A stretch of DNA of 64,000 bases from DATAES01 sp963802415 (GCA_963802415.1 CAWDIH010000003.1:1-64000); one strand, 5' to 3'; positions 30,709 to 39,454 are shown, counted from the stretch's first letter. A program made the numbers and translations. Notes: a model not told the origin generated them from the sequence alone.

Positions 30709-31403
30709 TCAGGCGCCGTGGTCCGCGCCATGCCCGCACGAGCGCTCCGAAGGAGTCGGGCCGCTCGAGGGGGAGCAGGTGGCCGCCGTCGATCGTGACG
30801 ACGCGCGCTCGCGGCAGCTCTGCGGCGATCTCCACGTGGAACTCGGGCGGGCAGAGCGCGATCCTGCGGCACCCGACACCAGGAGCGTCGGCACGGTCAC
30901 GGTCTCGCAGGGCCGGGCCGGAGGTCGATCGCGGGTCGACTGCATCCGCAGCTGCGCGCGCAGCGCGGCCGTGCCCGTCGCATCCGCCATCGCGAGCGTC
31001 CGCTCCACGAGGTCGGGCCGGTCCTCGCGCGGCGGCCGGTGAGAGCAGAGCCGGCGAGGATGTCGGCCTGCAGGCTCCGCGCGCTCTCCCCCGCGTCGAG
31101 CCGGTCGATCCAGTTCCGCCACGATGTCCGCTGCTCGGCGGTGGGCGCCTTCGCGTTCGTCGACACGAGGCACAGCCGCATCGACGCGCTCCGGCGCCCG
31201 GGCGACGAGCGCCATCGCGACGATCGCGCCGAGCGACAGGCCGCCGAGAACGAACAGCGGCGGCAGCTCCGGCGAGCAGCCGATCGACCTGAGCGTCGAT
31301 CGACTGCTCGCTCGAGCACCGGTGTGAGCGCGTCGTCCACGCCGCATCCCGTCCAGAGGTCTGCCGTGCAGTTCATCCCGGGCAGCAGGACGAGCGGCAG
31401 CAC
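30709..31403 (-). CDS. Alpha/beta-fold hydrolase
   Basis: About 230 residues. It starts at GTG 31403 with LPLVLLPGMNCTADLW (an oxyanion-region HG-like motif) and carries the nucleophile elbow GGLSLGAIVAM (GxSxG). The C-terminal catalytic His lies in VVTIDGGHLLPLERPDSF. Frameshifts near 31310, 31185, 31115, 31040 and 30890. It follows the MalG-type permease with 1 bp between stop and start, so it is the fourth gene of the importer unit. An esterase or lactonase acting on the imported compound is a reasonable inference. Confidence 0.78.
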
Positions 31404-31404
31404 G

Positions 31405-32308
31405 TCAGCCCTTGACGGCGCCGTCGCTGAGCCCCGCCACCAGATACTTCTGCGCGATGAACGCGATCAGGATCACCGGGATCGTCAGGAGGATCGAGGC
31501 AGCACCGGCCTGCTGCAGCATCGGCAGGGTCTGCCCGAGCTGCGTCGCGATGAACACCGGAACGGTCTTGGACGACGTGTCGGTCAGCACCAGCGCCGTC
31601 AGGTACTCCTGGAAGGCGAAGAGGAAGACGAAGATGCCGGCGGTCAGGATGCCGGGTCCCATCAGCGGGATCATGACGCGGCGCAGCATCCCGATCCGGG
31701 TGCAGCCGTCGATCATCGCCGCCTCGTCGAGCTCGCGCGGGATCTCGGCGAAGAAGTTCCGCAGCAGCCAGATCGTGAAGGGCTGATTGATCGCGACCAG
31801 TGCGAGCGCCAGCGCGAACGTCGTGTCGTAGATGCCGAGCGCGCGACTGATGTCGTACATCGGCAGCACGACGGCGAAGCGCGGGAGCGCGCGGAAGATC
31901 GAGCGCGAGCACCAGCAGGATGCGCCGACACGTAGCTCGGGAACCGCGAGAGCGCATACGCCGCCGGGATGCCGATGATCAGCGCGAGGATCGTGGAGAT
32001 CACCGCGACCACCAGCGTGTTGACGAGATATTCGGAGAAGTACGTCGTCTCCCACAGGTCGACGAACGCCTTCATCGTGGGCTCGTAGTCCCAGTACACC
32101 GGCGGGTTCGCGAACGCGATGTCGGTCGGCTTGGTGACCGAGAGGGTCATCCAGATGAACGGCGTCATCCAGAGCACGCAGAGGATGCCGAGCAGGATGC
32201 CGGTGATGACCGGCTTCTTGCGACGGTCCTCGCGGTGCGGCGGCTCTTGCCCTCGATGTCGCCGGTGGTGATGGCGCGTGTGGACAGCGCCTCGGCGTTG
32301 AGGGTCAT
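31405..32308 (-). CDS. Sugar ABC importer permease, MalG type
   Basis: Inner-membrane permease of the CUT1 family, about 300 residues. It starts MTLNAEALSTRAITTGDIEG, then a first transmembrane helix (GILLGILCVLWMTPFIWM) and the WETTYFSEYLVNTLVVAV segment. The coupling EAA loop reads LDEAAMIDGCTRIGMLRR. Frameshifts near 32220 and 31890. The start overlaps the MalF stop (ATGA). C-terminal helix IALIAQKYLV-type motif is present as IAFIAQKYLVAGLSDGAVKG. Confidence 0.87.
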
Positions 32309-33179
32309 CGTGCGGCCTTCGCTTCCTTGAAGATCCCTCGCATGAAGGGGATGAGCATGATGAGGATGAGGAGGATCGTCAGCACGTTGATCGCGCTGCC
32401 GAGGCCCAGCTGCTCTGCGCCGTCCGCGAATGCGACCGAGTAGACGTAGAGCATGATCGACTCGTTTCCGATGTTCGCCGCCTGCGGCGAGAGCGGGATC
32501 AGGTTGTCGAACATGCGCAGCACATCCATGATCGAGATGAGGGTGACGAAGCCGAGCACGCCGCGGATCGTCGGGATGATCACGTGCAGATGCGTCTGCA
32601 GCGGGCTCGCGCCGTCGATGGTCGCGGCCTCGCGCAGCTCGACGGGCACTCCCTGGAGCCCGGCCAGGATGATGAGCATCGCGAACGGCAGCATGTGCCA
32701 CACGGTGTTGGCGATGATGAGGATCGCATTGGGCACCTGCTCGGTGAACCAGAGCACCTGCGAGCCGCCCATCAGCCCGATGAAGCGATTGAGGATGCCG
32801 CCGAAGTTGTCGTCGACGAGCCAGGAGAACGCCACGGCGCCCACCAGGTTCGGCAGCACGTACGAGACGAGCAGGATGCCGAGGACCAGCGGACGCGACA
32901 GCGTGAGGCGGTTCATGCCCAGTGGCGACGATGTAGCCCAGGACGAGCAGGATCGCCGTCGTGATGATCGTCACGACGATGGTGAACAGCGCGGCCTCGC
33001 CGAATCGCGCGATCGGTGAGCGCGTTGACGAAGTTGTCGAGTCCGACGAAAGTGCCGGGCGTGCCGTAGTGGACCTCCTCGAAGCTCCACTGGATGGTGC
33101 GGATGAGGGGAATGACCAGGAGTCCGCCCATCACCAGGAAACTGGGTGCGAACAGCAGCCAGAATTCGCGTGCCTTCAT
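32305..33179 (-). CDS. Sugar ABC importer permease, MalF type
   Basis: CUT1-family permease of about 290 residues. N-terminus FWLLFAPSFLVMGGLLVIPL with the usual long hydrophobic first helix, then NFVNAL. The EAA loop reads ELREAATIDGASPLQTHLHV. Frameshifts near 33015 and 32925. It overlaps MalG and follows the binding-protein gene after an 87 bp gap that holds a strong hairpin (33201-33232). Confidence 0.87.
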
Positions 33180-33200
33180 AGGTTCAATTCCCTTCGCCGC

Positions 33201-33232
33201 ACTGTGGCCTGGACCGGGGTCCAGGCCACAGT
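33201..33232. repeat. Hairpin between binding-protein and permease genes
   Basis: A 32 bp near-perfect palindrome: ACTGTGGCCTGGACC (33201-33215) pairs with GGTCCAGGCCACAGT (33218-33232). It sits within the operon, downstream of the solute-binding-protein stop. By analogy with malE-malF spacers it may stabilise the upstream mRNA or partly terminate transcription so that more binding protein than permease is made. No T-run follows. Confidence 0.7.
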
Positions 33233-33266
33233 CGATGGATCGTTCGGGTCGGTGAGGTCGTTGTCG

Positions 33267-34575
33267 TCAGCCGGCGATGGCTTCGCCCGCGGCCTGCATC
33301 TGAGCCATGCCGTCCTCGACCGAGGTGCTGCCGGAGATGACCTCCATCAGGATGGGCCGGATCGCGTTGGTGATGTCCGCCAGGATCGGCGAGACCACCG
33401 GGGGCATGGCGCCGGCGATCGACTCGTTCGCAGCCTCGCCATACGGCGAGTTCTCCGCGGTGACCATGCCCTCGCGCGCCGGGTAGGCGGCGGGGACCGA
33501 AGCCTTGGACGCGTCTTCGCTGACCGCCGATGCCATCATCACGAAGAGCATGTCATGGTCGAGTTCGGTGTTGAACGGGATCGACCAGCCGTCGATCGAG
33601 AGGCGGTCGTAGAGGTACTCCGCCTCGTCGCTCACCTTGGGCGGCGCGGCGAAGGCGAAGCTGTCGGCCAGCTGGCTGTTGGTGTCGAGCGTCAGGTCGT
33701 TCATGCGGCCGGAGAACATGATCGACATCGCGGCGGTGCCGTTGTACATCTGCTGCTGCACCTTCGGCTGGTCGAAGGTGGTGACCTGCGGGTCCATGTA
33801 CGGCTTCAGTGCCAGCATCGCCTCGAGCGCCTCCTGCGCCTCCGGGGTGTCGAGCGTGACTTCGCCGTCTTCGGTGGCGAAGTCGGCGCCCAGCGAGTTC
33901 ATCGTCGCCTGGAAGCTGGTGCGTCACGTCTGCCGTCGCGAGCCACGGCAGCGCGATCGGGTACTCCATGAGCCCGGCCGCCTTGATGGCTTCGGCGGCC
34001 TCGATCATCTCGGGGAAGGTCGTCGGCACGTCGATGCCGAGGTCTTCGAAGACGTCCGCACGGTAGGCCATGACGAACATCTGCGCCTGCATCGGGATCG
34101 CGTAGAGCTTGCCGTCGTACGACATGCCCGTGCGCATCGACTCGCTGATCTCGTTGAGGCCGTAGTCATCGGCGTACTTCTCGAAGAGGTCATCCAGCGG
34201 GACGAGCTTCTCGTCGGTGGCGAACCCGGGGATCACGAAGCCGTACGTCTCGAGGATGTCGTAGGTGCCGGTGTCGCCCGCGAGGGTCGCGGTGGTCTTG
34301 GTGACCTGGCCGCCGAAGTCGATCGGGTCGTGCTTGACCGTGACGTCGTCCTTCGTGCAGCTGGACACCATGGTGTCGGTGAACGGATCGATCGCGGAGG
34401 AGTTGTAGGCGAGGACGTTGACGGTCGTCGCCGACTCGGGGGCTTCGTAGTCGCATTCGACCTCGGTGGCATTCGCATTGGCGGTGCGGCTGCCTGCGCC
34501 GCATCCAGTGAGGGCGAGGACGGCGATGGCCCCGGCTGCGATGAGAGCGATGGCGCGCTTCTTGGTGGTTGACAT
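33267..34575 (-). CDS. Sugar ABC importer solute-binding lipoprotein (SBP_bac_1)
   Basis: Extracellular binding protein of about 430 residues. The signal peptide ends in the lipobox AVLALTGC. Typical features: VNVLAYNSSAIDPF, YGFVIPGFATDEKLVPLDDL, MQAQMFVMAYRADVFEDLGI and VPTTFPEMIEAAEAIKAAG. One frameshift near 33915. It leads the importer unit; the start is only 9 bp from the -10/operator (34584-34598), so the transcript may be nearly leaderless. The ligand cannot be read from sequence. Confidence 0.87.
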
Positions 34576-34583
34576 GGCGCCAC

Positions 34584-34598
34584 AGTATACGTATGCAT
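34584..34598 (-). promoter_or_regulatory. LacI operator and -10 box of the importer unit
   Basis: On the minus strand ATGCATACGTATACT: the palindromic core ATACGTAT is shared with 27778-27793, and its right half TATACT (34589-34584) is a good -10 box. The binding-protein ATG is at 34575, so little or no 5' leader would remain if this -10 is used. Confidence 0.6.
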
Positions 34599-34643
34599 GT
34601 CGGTAAGGGAAGCCTAAATTCCGTAATGACTGTGAAGCTGTGA

Positions 34644-34664
34644 CATAATGCATGTATACGTATG
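34644..34664 (+). promoter_or_regulatory. LacI operator and -10 box facing the M20 remnant
   Basis: -10 box CATAAT (34644-34649), identical to that of the hisD operon, is followed by CATGTATACGTATGG (34651-34664 region) with core ATACGTAT. It drives the plus strand, back-to-back with the importer promoter 50 bp away. Confidence 0.55.
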
Positions 34665-34698
34665 GAGAACGGGCCGGAAAATACGCTGGCGCCCCGCC

Positions 34699-34890
34699 AT
34701 GGCAGACCTCACCGGCGCAGAGCGCTGCGATACTCGACGCGCTGGATGTTCCTCGCATGGTCGCTTCGCTGGTGAAGTTGGTGCGGGTGCCGAGCATGAC
34801 GGGCACGGATGCCGGGTCTGAACTCCAGCAGCGCCAGGCCGCCTCGCTCGCAGACTTGGGTTTCGACGTCGACGAGCGGGATCTCGATCC
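34699..34890 (+). pseudogene. N-terminal remnant of an M20-family peptidase/deacylase
   Basis: The reading starts MADLTGAER at 34699, shifts frame near 34730, and continues ILDALDVPRMVASLVKLVRV, then PSMTGTDAGSELQQRQAASL and ADLGFDVDERDLD. This is the characteristic start of ArgE/DapE-type M20 hydrolases, but it breaks off after about 65 residues and the catalytic metal ligands are absent. The remaining 220 bp up to tRNA-Phe contains no continuation. The promoter carries the regulon palindrome, so a deacylase once belonged to the regulon; the break probably marks the border of the accessory region. Confidence 0.6.
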
Positions 34891-35071
34891 GGCAAGTTGT
34901 TACCCGAGTCGCTTCGATAACGAACTCGGCGCCGACTAGTTCGGGTTTCGTCGGGTTCCCGGCACATTCCAGGCACAAGCCGCCGGAAAGCAGCCATGTC
35001 GAAGATCTGCAGCGGTGGGCGAGCCGATAGGCACGCGGTTATTGAAACCCCGACTGACCAGGCAAATGAAG

Positions 35072-35103
35072 AAACCCCCTCCTGTAGAAGCCAGAAGAGG
35101 GTT
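35072..35103 (-). terminator. Terminator downstream of tRNA-Phe
   Basis: On the minus strand AACCCTCTTC ... GAGGGGGTTTCTTC forms a hairpin followed by a T-rich run, a few bases after the tRNA-Phe 3' end. The 180 bp to its left (34891-35071) holds nothing else I can recognise. Confidence 0.65.
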
Positions 35104-35107
35104 CCAG

Positions 35108-35180
35108 TGGCTCCGACGGGCGTCGATCCCGTGACCTCACGATTTTCAGTCGTGCGCTCTACCAACTGAGCTACAGAGCC
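35108..35180 (-). tRNA. tRNA-Phe (GAA)
   Basis: 73 nt without encoded CCA. Acceptor arms GGCTCTG and CGGAGCC pair with one wobble, D-arm GCTCAGTTGGTAGAGC, anticodon loop CTGAAAA (GAA), T-arm GGGATCGACGCCC. The neighbouring M20 remnant makes its 3' end a candidate attachment site. Confidence 0.95.
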
Positions 35181-35182
35181 AA

Positions 35183-35211
35183 CGCGGGGGATGCCGAAGC
35201 ATCCACCCGCG
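35183..35211. repeat. Hairpin between tRNA-Asp and tRNA-Phe
   Basis: CGCGGGGGATGC, loop CGAA, GCATCCaCCCGCG with a single bulged A. It lies 2 bp upstream of tRNA-Phe (minus strand) and has no T-run, so it may be a processing signal or an attenuating structure. Confidence 0.55.
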
Positions 35212-35223
35212 TCCTAGACGAAA

Positions 35224-35245
35224 GGCCCTCTGAAATCAAAGGGCC
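35224..35245 (-). terminator. Terminator downstream of tRNA-Asp
   Basis: Minus strand GGCCCT (35245-35240) and AGGGCC (35229-35224) form a stem with a 10 nt loop, followed by TTT. It lies 13 bp after tRNA-Asp and suggests that tRNA-Phe has its own promoter or is reached by readthrough. Confidence 0.6.
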
Positions 35246-35258
35246 CGTCGCTTAGAAG

Positions 35259-35332
35259 CGACCCTGACGGGACTTGAACCCGCGACCTCCGCCGTGACAG
35301 GGCGGCACGCTAACCAACTGCGCTACAGGGCC
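35259..35332 (-). tRNA. tRNA-Asp (GTC)
   Basis: 74 nt. Acceptor GGCCCTG / CAGGGTC, anticodon loop CTGTCAC (GTC), T-arm CGGGTTCAAGTCCCG, discriminator base G as expected for Asp. Confidence 0.95.
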
Positions 35333-35361
35333 ATGCATATTCAGTTGTGTATTCGGCTGGG

Positions 35362-35434
35362 TGACCCCAACGGGATTCGAACCCGTGCTACCGCCGTGAA
35401 AGGGCGGCGTCCTAGGCCGCTAAACGATGGGGCC
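35362..35434 (-). tRNA. tRNA-Glu (TTC)
   Basis: 73 nt. Acceptor GGCCCCA / TGGGGTC, anticodon loop CTTTCAC (TTC), T-arm CGGGTTCGAATCCCG. It is the first gene of the three-tRNA minus-strand cluster. Confidence 0.95.
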
Positions 35435-35484
35435 GAATATGAACCCCTGGCTCATCGCCCGGCGCTCACGCTTACCGACACTCG

Positions 35485-35513
35485 AGCATACGCAATCCCC
35501 GCCGAAACCGCCA
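35485..35513 (-). promoter_or_regulatory. Promoter of the tRNA cluster
   Basis: Minus-strand -35 TTGGCG (35513-35508) and -10 TATGCT (35490-35485) with a 17 bp spacer, about 50 bp upstream of tRNA-Glu. Confidence 0.5.
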
Positions 35514-35608
35514 ATCGAGGGCGCGTCCCCCTGGAAAACCGCCTCGCAAGGGCGCACGATAGAGGTTCAGGCCCCGCCCTGCGAACGGCGGGAGTGCCAC
35601 GGCAGCCC

Positions 35609-35636
35609 TTGCGCATGTGACTCACGTTGCTAGTGT
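35609..35636 (+). promoter_or_regulatory. Possible promoter of the M23 peptidase gene
   Basis: TTGCGC (35609-35614) and TAGTGT (35631-35636), spacer 16 bp, about 30 bp before the TTG start. The 230 bp between tRNA-Glu and the start holds only this and the divergent tRNA promoter. Confidence 0.4.
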
Positions 35637-35667
35637 GAACAGAGTTGTCCCGACCGGGGAGGTTCGC

Positions 35668-37069
35668 TTGGAGCCCGACGACGCGCCCGAGGAGTGTGGC
35701 TGTGCGCCCACTCCGCGAGAGCGTCGCGCGCTCTGGCCCTCCGTCAGTCGGCGGACCGCGCTCGGCATCGGCGTCCTCGGAGTCGTCGGCATCGCCGCGC
35801 TCGCCGGTCCGCTCCTTCCGCCGGCCTTCGCCGCCGACTACCCGTCGTGGGACGACGTGCAGGCCGCGCGCGGCGAACGAAGCGGCCAAGGCGCAGGAAG
35901 TCCAGCGGATCCAGGGACTCATCGAAGGGCTCACCGCCGAGGTGAGTCGCACGCAGGCCGAGTCCGAGCGCCTCGCGGGAGAGTTCTACGTCGCGCAGCA
36001 GGCGTACTTCGATGCCTCGCAGCGCGCCGATCAGCTTCAGCAGCAGGCGGACGAGCAGGGCACGAAGGCGGTGGATGCCGCCAACAAGGCCGGCCGCGTC
36101 GCCGCCCAGCTCTACCGCAACGGCGGCGACGACACGTCGCTCGAGCTCTTCTTCGCCGGGTCGGCCGCCTCAGCCGACGACCTGCTGGCTCGACTCGGCA
36201 CGATGGACCAGCTCATCGACCGCAACCAGGCGGTCTATGCCGATGCGATCACGGCCCGCGACTCGGCGCAGAGCCTGAGCGACCAGGCCGTCGTCGCGCG
36301 CGACGAGCGGGATCGTCTGCAGCAGGTCGCCGAGCAGAAGATGATCGAGGCCCAGGCGGCCGCCGACGCCGCACAGGCGGCGCTCGTCGAAGAGCAGGGG
36401 CACCGAGTCGAGCTCGAGGCCCAGCTCGCCGCCCTCCAGGACCAGACCGCGCAGACCATCGCCGGCTACCAGGCGGGCGTCGAGGCGGCGCGCAAGGCCA
36501 GGGAAGAGGCCGAGCGCCGCGCCCGCGAAGAGGCCGAGCGCCTGGCGCGCGAAGCCGCGGCGGCGGCGGCGGCGGCAGCCGGAGGCGGCGGCGGCGGTGG
36601 CGGCGGCGGCGGCGGCGGTGGCGGCGGCAACGGCGGTGCCGTCATCGGAACCGGCTGGGCGCGGCCGTCATCCGGGCGGCGCACGTCGGGGTACGGCCCG
36701 CGCTCGCAGCAGTGCGGCAACGGCTACTGCTCCAGCAGCTTCCACTACGGCGTCGACCTCGCGTCCGGGTGCGGCTCGGCGCATCTACGCCGCCAGCAGC
36801 GGCCGCGGTCGTGTACGCCGGGCGCCAACGGCGGCTACGGCAACTACATCAAGATCGATCACGGCGGCGGCATCGGCACCGGCTACGGCCACATCCAGAA
36901 CGGCGGCATCCTGGTCCGCTACGGACAGTCGGTGAGCGCCGGGCAGCTGATCGCCTACGAGGGCAACACCGGCAACTCGTTCGGCTGCCACGTCCACTTC
37001 GAGACGTACGACAACGGCTACCCGGTGAACCCCATCTACTTCATGGCGGACCGGGGCATCTCGGTCTGA
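35668..37069 (+). CDS. Secreted M23 (LytM-type) murein peptidase with coiled coil
   Basis: About 465 residues. The start is TTG 35668, chosen because GGGGAGG lies 7 bp upstream. A Tat-like signal (SRRTALGIGVLGVVGIAAL) ends near PAFA-ADYP. Residues about 65-300 form a long coiled coil (EAAKAQEVQRIQGLIEGLTA onward), as in EnvC/RipA-type proteins. A low-complexity Ala then poly-Gly linker follows (36555-36630, GGC repeats). The C-terminal LytM domain keeps the Zn ligands and catalytic His: FHYGVDLAS (HxxxD) and CHVHFE (HxH). Frameshifts near 35875 and 36778. It probably cuts peptidoglycan cross-links during division. The active-site residues indicate an active enzyme, not an EnvC-like activator. 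Confidence 0.87.
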
Positions 37070-37099
37070 CCGTCGCGTCGACGCTCGCGAACGACGAAG

Positions 37100-37124
37100 G
37101 GACGGATGCCGCGGCGATCCGTCC
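37100..37124. terminator. Bidirectional terminator between M23 and ppa
   Basis: GGACGGAT (37100-37107) pairs with ATCCGTCC (37117-37124) around GCCGCGGCG. It has almost the same sequence as the palindrome at 23500-23527. Confidence 0.7.
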
Positions 37125-37145
37125 GCTCGAGCGACCGTGCGAGCA

Positions 37146-37697
37146 TCAGACGTTCGGGTCGGGCTCGGCCGTCTTGGGAGCGACGCCCTCGCCCTGGGTC
37201 GCGGTCTGGCCCTCGTGCTCCTTGAAGCGGTCGAACGCCTCGCTCACGAGGCGCTCCGCCTCGGCGGCGTCGGCCCAGTCGTCGACCTTGACCCACTTGC
37301 CGGGCTCGAGGTCCTTGTAGTGCTCGAAGAAGTGCGTGATCTCCTTCTGCGTGTACTCGTTGATGTCGCCGACGTCCTGGATGTGCGCCCAGCGCGGGTC
37401 CTTGGCGAGCACCGCGACGACCTTGTCGTCGCCGCCGGCCTCGTCGCTCATCTTGAGGACGCCGACGGGACGGACGCTCGCGAGGATGCCGGGCGCGAGG
37501 TCGTGGTCGAGCAGCACCAGCACGTCGAGCGGGTCGCCGTCCTCGCCGAGCGTGTTCTCGAAGAACCCGTAGTTGGTGGGGTAGCCCATCGGCGTGTACA
37601 GGATCCGGTCGAGGAAGACGCGGCCCGTGCCGTGGTCGACCTCGTACTTGATCTTGCTGTTGCGCGGGATCTCGATGACGGCGTCGTACGCGCCCAT
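37146..37697 (-). CDS. ppa: Inorganic pyrophosphatase
   Basis: Intact 183-residue family I soluble pyrophosphatase, which hydrolyses PPi and drives biosynthetic reactions. The start MGAYDAVIEIPRNSKIKYEV is typical of actinobacterial Ppa. The metal-binding signature DGDPLDVLVL and the active-site segments MGYPTNYGFF and RWAHIQDVGDI are all present. A C-terminal tail of about 20 polar residues extends beyond the core. It is convergent with the M23 gene and divergent from tilS. Confidence 0.96.
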   Translation of the reverse strand: MGAYDAVIEIPRNSKIKYEVDHGTGRVFLDRILYTPMGYPTNYGFFENTLGEDGDPLDVLVLLDHDLAPGILASVRPVGVLKMSDEAGGDDKVVAVLAKDPRWAHIQDVGDINEYTQKEITHFFEHYKDLEPGKWVKVDDWADAAEAERLVSEAFDRFKEHEGQTATQGEGVAPKTAEPDPNV

Positions 37698-37776
37698 AGT
37701 GGTACTCCTTCGAAGACGTGGGGATGCCCCGACCAGCCTAGCCGGCCGGGCGACCGGGTGCGGTACCGTGTAGGAT

Positions 37777-38796
37777 GTGACCCATCGCCCAGCGGCTCGG
37801 ATCCCGCCGTCGCCGAGGTGCGGCGCGTGCGGTCGCGCGCCGCGCTCCCGCGGACTCGACCGTCGTCGTCGCGCTGTCCGGCGGCGCGGACTCGCTCGCG
37901 CTCGCCGCCGCGGTGGCCTTCGAGGCGCCGCAAGGCCGGCGTCACGGCCGTCGCGGTCACGGTCGACCATGGACTGCAGGAGGGATCGGCGGATGTCGCG
38001 GCCGCCGCTGCCGGGCAGGCCGCCGCCCTCGGGCTCGAGCCGCGGGTCGTGCGCGTCGAGGTGGGTGACGGAAGGCGGGCCGGAGGCGGCCGCGCGCTCG
38101 GCGCGCTACGCGGCGCTCCGGGCGGAGGCGGCGGCGCTGGGTGCATCGGCCGTGCTGACGGCCACACGCTCGATGATCAGGCCGAGACGGTGCTCCTCGG
38201 TCTCGCGCGAGGCTCGGGCGCGGCGAGCCTGCAGGGGATGGCGCCCGCATCGGAGCTGGGGGACGGCGTCGTCCTCGCTGCGGCCGCTGCTCGCCGTGCG
38301 GCGTGCGGTGACGCTCGCCGCCTGCGCGGCCGAGGGGCTCGACCGTGGACCGACCCGCACAACGCCGATCCGGCGTACGCGCGCGTCCGCGTCCGCGCCA
38401 GGTGCTGCCGGTGCTCGAGGCGGAGCTCGGGCCCGGGCATCGCCGAGGCCCTCGCCCGCACCGCCGAGCAGCTGCGGGAAGACGCCGACGGCGTTCGACG
38501 AGATGATCGACGAGACGATCGAGGACATCGTCGAGCACGCCGAGGCGGGCATCTCGGTGTCGGTCCCGGCGCTGGCGGCGAACCCCGCCGCGCTCCGCCA
38601 CCGGATCATCCGGCACGTCGTCGCGGCCGAGTTCGGCCAGAGCCTCACGCGCGCCCAGACGCTCGAGGTCGCGCGGCTCGTGACCGACTGGTCGGGCCAG
38701 GGGCCGATCGATCTGCCCGGCTGCACGCGCCCGCCGTGTCGGCGCCCGGCTGGAACTCACTGCGCCGGCGCGGCGGGCTCCAGGGCACGCCCATAG
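37777..38796 (+). CDS. tilS: tRNA(Ile)-lysidine synthetase
   Basis: ATP-dependent enzyme converting C34 of tRNA-Ile(CAU) to lysidine. Starts at GTG 37777. The PP-loop motif VVALSGGADSLALAAAVAFE is visible, followed by VTVDHGLQEGS and the TAHTLDDQAETVLLGLARGSG segment across frames, which are diagnostic. At least eight frameshifts (near 37800, 37850, 37925, 38080, 38160, 38275, 38400, 38490, 38735). This gene is essential, so the shifts must be sequence errors. It is immediately upstream of hpt, as in many actinobacteria. Confidence 0.88.
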   Translation: MTHRPAARIPPSPRCGACGRAPRSRGLDRRRRAVRRRGLARARRRGGLRGAARPASRPSRSRSTMDCRRDRRMSRPPLPGRPPPSGSSRGSCASRWVTEGGPEAAARSARYAALRAEAAALGASAVLTATRSMIRPRRCSSVSREARARRACRGWRPHRSWGTASSSLRPLLAVRRAVTLAACAAEGLDRGPTRTTPIRRTRASASAPGAAGARGGARARASPRPSPAPPSSCGKTPTAFDEMIDETIEDIVEHAEAGISVSVPALAANPAALRHRIIRHVVAAEFGQSLTRAQTLEVARLVTDWSGQGPIDLPGCTRPPCRRPAGTHCAGAAGSRARP

Positions 38797-38805
38797 ACTC
38801 TGACC

Positions 38806-39359
38806 ATGCGTGCGGCCGACATCCAGAGCGATATCACCGACATCCTCCTCACCGAGGAGCAGATCCGGGAGAAGCTCCAAGAGGTCGCCGGATCAGGTGG
38901 CCGCCGATTACGAGGGCAAGGAGCTCGATCCTCGTCGGCGTGCTCAAGGGCGCCGTCATGGTGATGGCCGACTTCTCGCGCGCGCTGCCCTTCCCCGTGC
39001 CGATCGACTGGATGGCCGTCTCGTCCTACGGCGCCGGCACCAGGTCGAGCGGCGTCGTGCAGATCCGCAAGGACCTCGACACCGACATCCACGACAAGCA
39101 CATCCTGATCGTCGAGGACATCATCGACTCGGGCCTGACCCTGAGCTGGCTCCTGGAGAACTTCGCGTCGCGGGGAGCGGCATCCATCGAGGTCTTCGCT
39201 CTTCTCCGCAAGCCGGATGCCGCGAAGGTGCACGTCGAATGCCGCTACGTCGGCTTCGACATCCCCAACGAGTTCGTCATCGGCTACGGCCTCGACTACG
39301 CCGAGAAGTACCGCAACCTCCGCGACGTCGCGGTGCTCGCGCCGCACGTATACGCCTGA
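38806..39359 (+). CDS. hpt: Hypoxanthine phosphoribosyltransferase
   Basis: Purine salvage enzyme of 183 residues converting hypoxanthine/guanine and PRPP to the nucleotide. The PRPP-binding motif ILIVEDIIDSGLTLSWLL is intact, with the family start ITDILLTEEQIREKLQEVA and the C-terminal YVGFDIPNEFVIGYGLDYAE. Frameshifts near 38890 and 38930. It lies 9 bp after tilS. Confidence 0.93.
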
Positions 39360-39432
39360 CGCCGCTCCGTGCGGCTCGGTTCCCGCGCGTTTCCGCACGC
39401 CGCGAGCGTCGCTCGCAGCGCGCACGGGTAAC

Positions 39433-39454
39433 GCCCGCGGCTTACGCCGTGGGC
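39433..39454. repeat. Hairpin in the hpt-ftsH gap
   Basis: GCCCGCGGC-TTAC-GCCGTGGGC, nine pairs with one wobble, no T-run. The 204 bp gap also contains a weak promoter-like pair, TTCGGC (39466-39471) and TACCCT (39488-39493), 16 bp apart, that could serve ftsH. Confidence 0.4.

Noticed and set aside
28682..30835. 717-codon open frame on the minus strand
   Set aside because: It is the antisense shadow of the hisD, SDR and aldolase genes in GC-rich DNA; no domain is recognisable and the plus strand has clear motifs.
36466..36720. Minus-strand poly-proline small protein
   Set aside because: Antisense of the GGC/GCG repeat linker in the M23 gene.
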